This document shows positions 62,477 through 64,000 of a DNA stretch of 64,000 bases, one piece after another. The stretch is taken from contig SAAS01000002.1 in the NCBI GenBank assembly GCA_009929315.1, forward strand, positions 248,001 to 312,000, written 5' to 3'. Below the pieces are notes generated by a model that saw nothing but the letters and a program-made list of their open reading frames with translations, had not been told where the DNA came from and did no database searches. The DNA is from Clostridia bacterium. Its GTDB lineage: Bacteria > Bacillota > Clostridia > Oscillospirales > Oscillospiraceae. Position 1 is the stretch's first letter, and every line of letters begins with the position of its first letter. The position numbers were made by a program, and so were the translations under genes.

Positions 62477-63328
62477 TCAGCAGGTTTCGGCAATTGCTTT
62501 TAGGTTTTTCAGTCCCTTTTCAGCCAGTTCCTCGCCGGTTTCGGCAAACTTGCGCCAAATAGCGCAGTTGCGGTTCAATTCCTCGAAGCTCGGGTCAAAG
62601 GATTCGATTACTAGCGGTCCCGAATAACCGTTTTTGATGACAGCCGCGAAAAACTCTTTGAAAGGAACCAGTCCCGTGCCCGGGATTCCGCGGTTATTCT
62701 CGCAGACGTGTATGTAGCCGAGATATTTCCCGCAGACCTCTACCGCCTCGGTAAAGCTCGTTTCCTCCCGTATCATGTGGAAGGTATCGAGGTGAACTCC
62801 CATGTTGCCCGTGCCGACGTCCTTGCAATACTTAACGCCGTCCGCGGCGATATTGATGAAATGGGTTTCAAAGCGGTTTACAGGCTCAACGGTTATTTTA
62901 AGGTCAGAGCAATTCTTTGCGTACTGCGCAACCTCGCGCATGGCGTTTACCGACCACTCCCACTCCTGCTCCGTGCGCGGCTTGCCGCTGAGGCAGCCCC
63001 AGCCGGCGTAGCATACTCCGCCAATAATCTTTGAACCCAGCGCGACGTTTATGTCCACAAGCTTTTTCAGCATTTTGACGCCGTTTGCCCTGATTGCGGG
63101 ATCCGGTGAAATTATATTTGTGGCGCCGTCCAGCGTTGTGGAGGTAACGGGCTCTATCTGCGCCCGCTCGAGCGCGATTTTGACTTTCTCGGTTGGGAAG
63201 GTATCGGGGTGAGCGATTGCAAAATCTATGGCTTCAAACCCAATATTCTTTGCTCTTTCAATCACCCATATATCCTTTTCAAGAAAATTCTCCGACCAGA
63301 TAAATGTGTCTACTCCGAATTTCAGCAC
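62477..63328 (-). CDS. Sugar isomerase/epimerase, ketose 3-epimerase-like (AP_endonuc_2 TIM barrel)
   Basis: 283 residues. The metal-binding Glu, Asp, His and Glu of tagatose/psicose 3-epimerases appear in order: VEPVNRFETHFIN (near 146), VHLDTFHMIREET (near 178), HVCENNRGIPGTG (near 205) and VIESFDP (near 240). It would epimerise or isomerise a ketose or ketose phosphate. Related TIM-barrel isomerases act on L-erythrulose phosphate. It lies between the regulator and IIA, so it is the first enzyme of the locus. Confidence 0.88.
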   Translation of the reverse strand: MLKFGVDTFIWSENFLEKDIWVIERAKNIGFEAIDFAIAHPDTFPTEKVKIALERAQIEPVTSTTLDGATNIISPDPAIRANGVKMLKKLVDINVALGSKIIGGVCYAGWGCLSGKPRTEQEWEWSVNAMREVAQYAKNCSDLKITVEPVNRFETHFINIAADGVKYCKDVGTGNMGVHLDTFHMIREETSFTEAVEVCGKYLGYIHVCENNRGIPGTGLVPFKEFFAAVIKNGYSGPLVIESFDPSFEELNRNCAIWRKFAETGEELAEKGLKNLKAIAETC

Positions 63329-63347
63329 TATTCAAACCTTCTTTCGC

Positions 63348-64000
63348 TTAAAGCTCGTTATTTTTTATGCAGTGCGCAACCAAGACTGTCAGGGCTTCTT
63401 CTTCGGTTTTGCAGGATCGTAATTTTTCGAGTGCTTTGGAGTCCTCTATGAGTGAATAAAACTTACTGAAAAACGCCGAGAAGCTCCATTTCTCCTCAAA
63501 TTTCAGCGCAAGAATGAACACCAGATCAACCCGTTCCTCGTCCGTCCATTCAATAGGCTTTTTTAAGCGAATGACAGCGATGCCGCTTTCTCTTATCTGC
63601 TCCTGCTTGCCGTGAGGCAGAGCAACGCTTTTGCCTATCGCCGTCGGAGAGAAGACCTCTCGCTCGAGCGCGCTTTCCGCAAAGTCCTCGTCCACCTTGC
63701 CAAGCTTTTGAAGCATTTCGCAGCCGTGGCGGATAATGTCCGTTCTTTTTCTCAGTGAACATTCCAAGTCGAACGCACGCGGGTCAAATACCTGCTCGAA
63801 GAGGCTGACCGAGGCCGAGACCGCTCTTTTTTTCTGTCTTTCCAGCAGTGCCTTCTGTATTCTTACAATGTCAGCGGTTCCGACAACTTTACTTATCAAA
63901 ACAGCGGATTCGCCCGGAAGTGACAGTGTCGAGATAATGAACTTTCCGCTTTGCAGCGCAAGCTCCGGGTCGTTTTGATACATGATAATTCTGGAAAACG
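63348..64000 (-). CDS. BglG/MtlR-type PTS-regulated transcription factor (C-terminal part)
   Basis: The frame is open at the right edge, so only the last 217 or so residues are seen. They include the end of an EIIB-like domain (SGKFIISTLSLPGE) and a complete EIIA domain with the phospho-His in SVALPHGKQE. Such regulators are switched by PTS phosphorylation and activate the adjacent operon; the DNA- or RNA-binding and PRD domains must lie beyond base 64000. It is 20 bases upstream of the epimerase gene. Confidence 0.88.
   Translation of the reverse strand, partial: FSRIIMYQNDPELALQSGKFIISTLSLPGESAVLISKVVGTADIVRIQKALLERQKKRAVSASVSLFEQVFDPRAFDLECSLRKRTDIIRHGCEMLQKLGKVDEDFAESALEREVFSPTAIGKSVALPHGKQEQIRESGIAVIRLKKPIEWTDEERVDLVFILALKFEEKWSFSAFFSKFYSLIEDSKALEKLRSCKTEEEALTVLVAHCIKNNEL

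Overview
The window looks like the chromosome of a Gram-positive anaerobe of the Clostridia (Bacillota), most like the gut Oscillospirales in gene content. The evidence is a sepF-divIVA division cluster, DnaD with a DnaI-type helicase loader, an isoleucine T-box, an archaeal-type ProRS, a fructose-type PTS with a Ser46-type HPr, ATGA-overlapped operons and strong AGGAGG ribosome sites. Almost every gene is conserved and intact. I saw no insertion sequence, phage, CRISPR array, tRNA or rRNA.

Layout. 0-14 kb, minus strand: thiI (cut by the left edge), a YifB/ComM AAA+ protein, two GNAT acetyltransferases and a Nudix hydrolase, aspS, hisS, mgsA, then the cell-shape operon zapA-U32-maf-mreC-mreD-pbp2. 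14-18 kb, plus: dnaD, helicase loader, proS. 18-24 kb, minus: a membrane diguanylate cyclase, a CPBP protease, mutS, miaB. 24-36 kb, plus: mutL-miaA-hfq, a HlyD-like membrane protein, yggS-sepF-divIVA, ileS, lspA (with a long tail) and rluD. 36-39 kb, minus: ilvA behind an Ile T-box, folA, thyA. 39.5 kb, plus: a CLC antiporter of CLC-F appearance. 40.8-45.5 kb, minus: thiolase, a FadN-like bifunctional beta-oxidation enzyme and a crotonase. 46-51.6 kb, plus: a Cys-rich ferredoxin with an orphan HypA, a DUF1003 protein, an unknown membrane protein and a polar amino-acid ABC transporter. 51.7-53.4 kb, minus: small unknown proteins and a WYL regulator.

53.5-64 kb is the accessory highlight, a co-directional minus-strand sugar locus: a BglG/MtlR-type PTS regulator (cut by the right edge), a ketose 3-epimerase-like protein, IIA, IIB and IIC of a fructose-type PTS, its own HPr and Enzyme I, an RpiB-like isomerase, DhaK, DhaL without DhaM, a class II aldolase, a bicupin and a HAD phosphatase. 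The RpiB-like protein lacks both histidines normally linked to furanose ring opening. Together with DhaK/DhaL and an epimerase this suggests metabolism of an acyclic (tetrulose or triulose) phosphate rather than ribose 5-phosphate. This is the best candidate for an undescribed pathway here.

Other items worth attention: a pseudoknot-capable element in the 340-base gap before the FadN-like gene, a probable ATT start codon for the PTS IIB gene, nested palindromes on the CLC promoter, tandem perfect hairpins at 48.1 and 60.4 kb, and the LspA tail. Several gene starts were moved downstream because a clear promoter -10 box or T-box terminator lies over the longer alternative.
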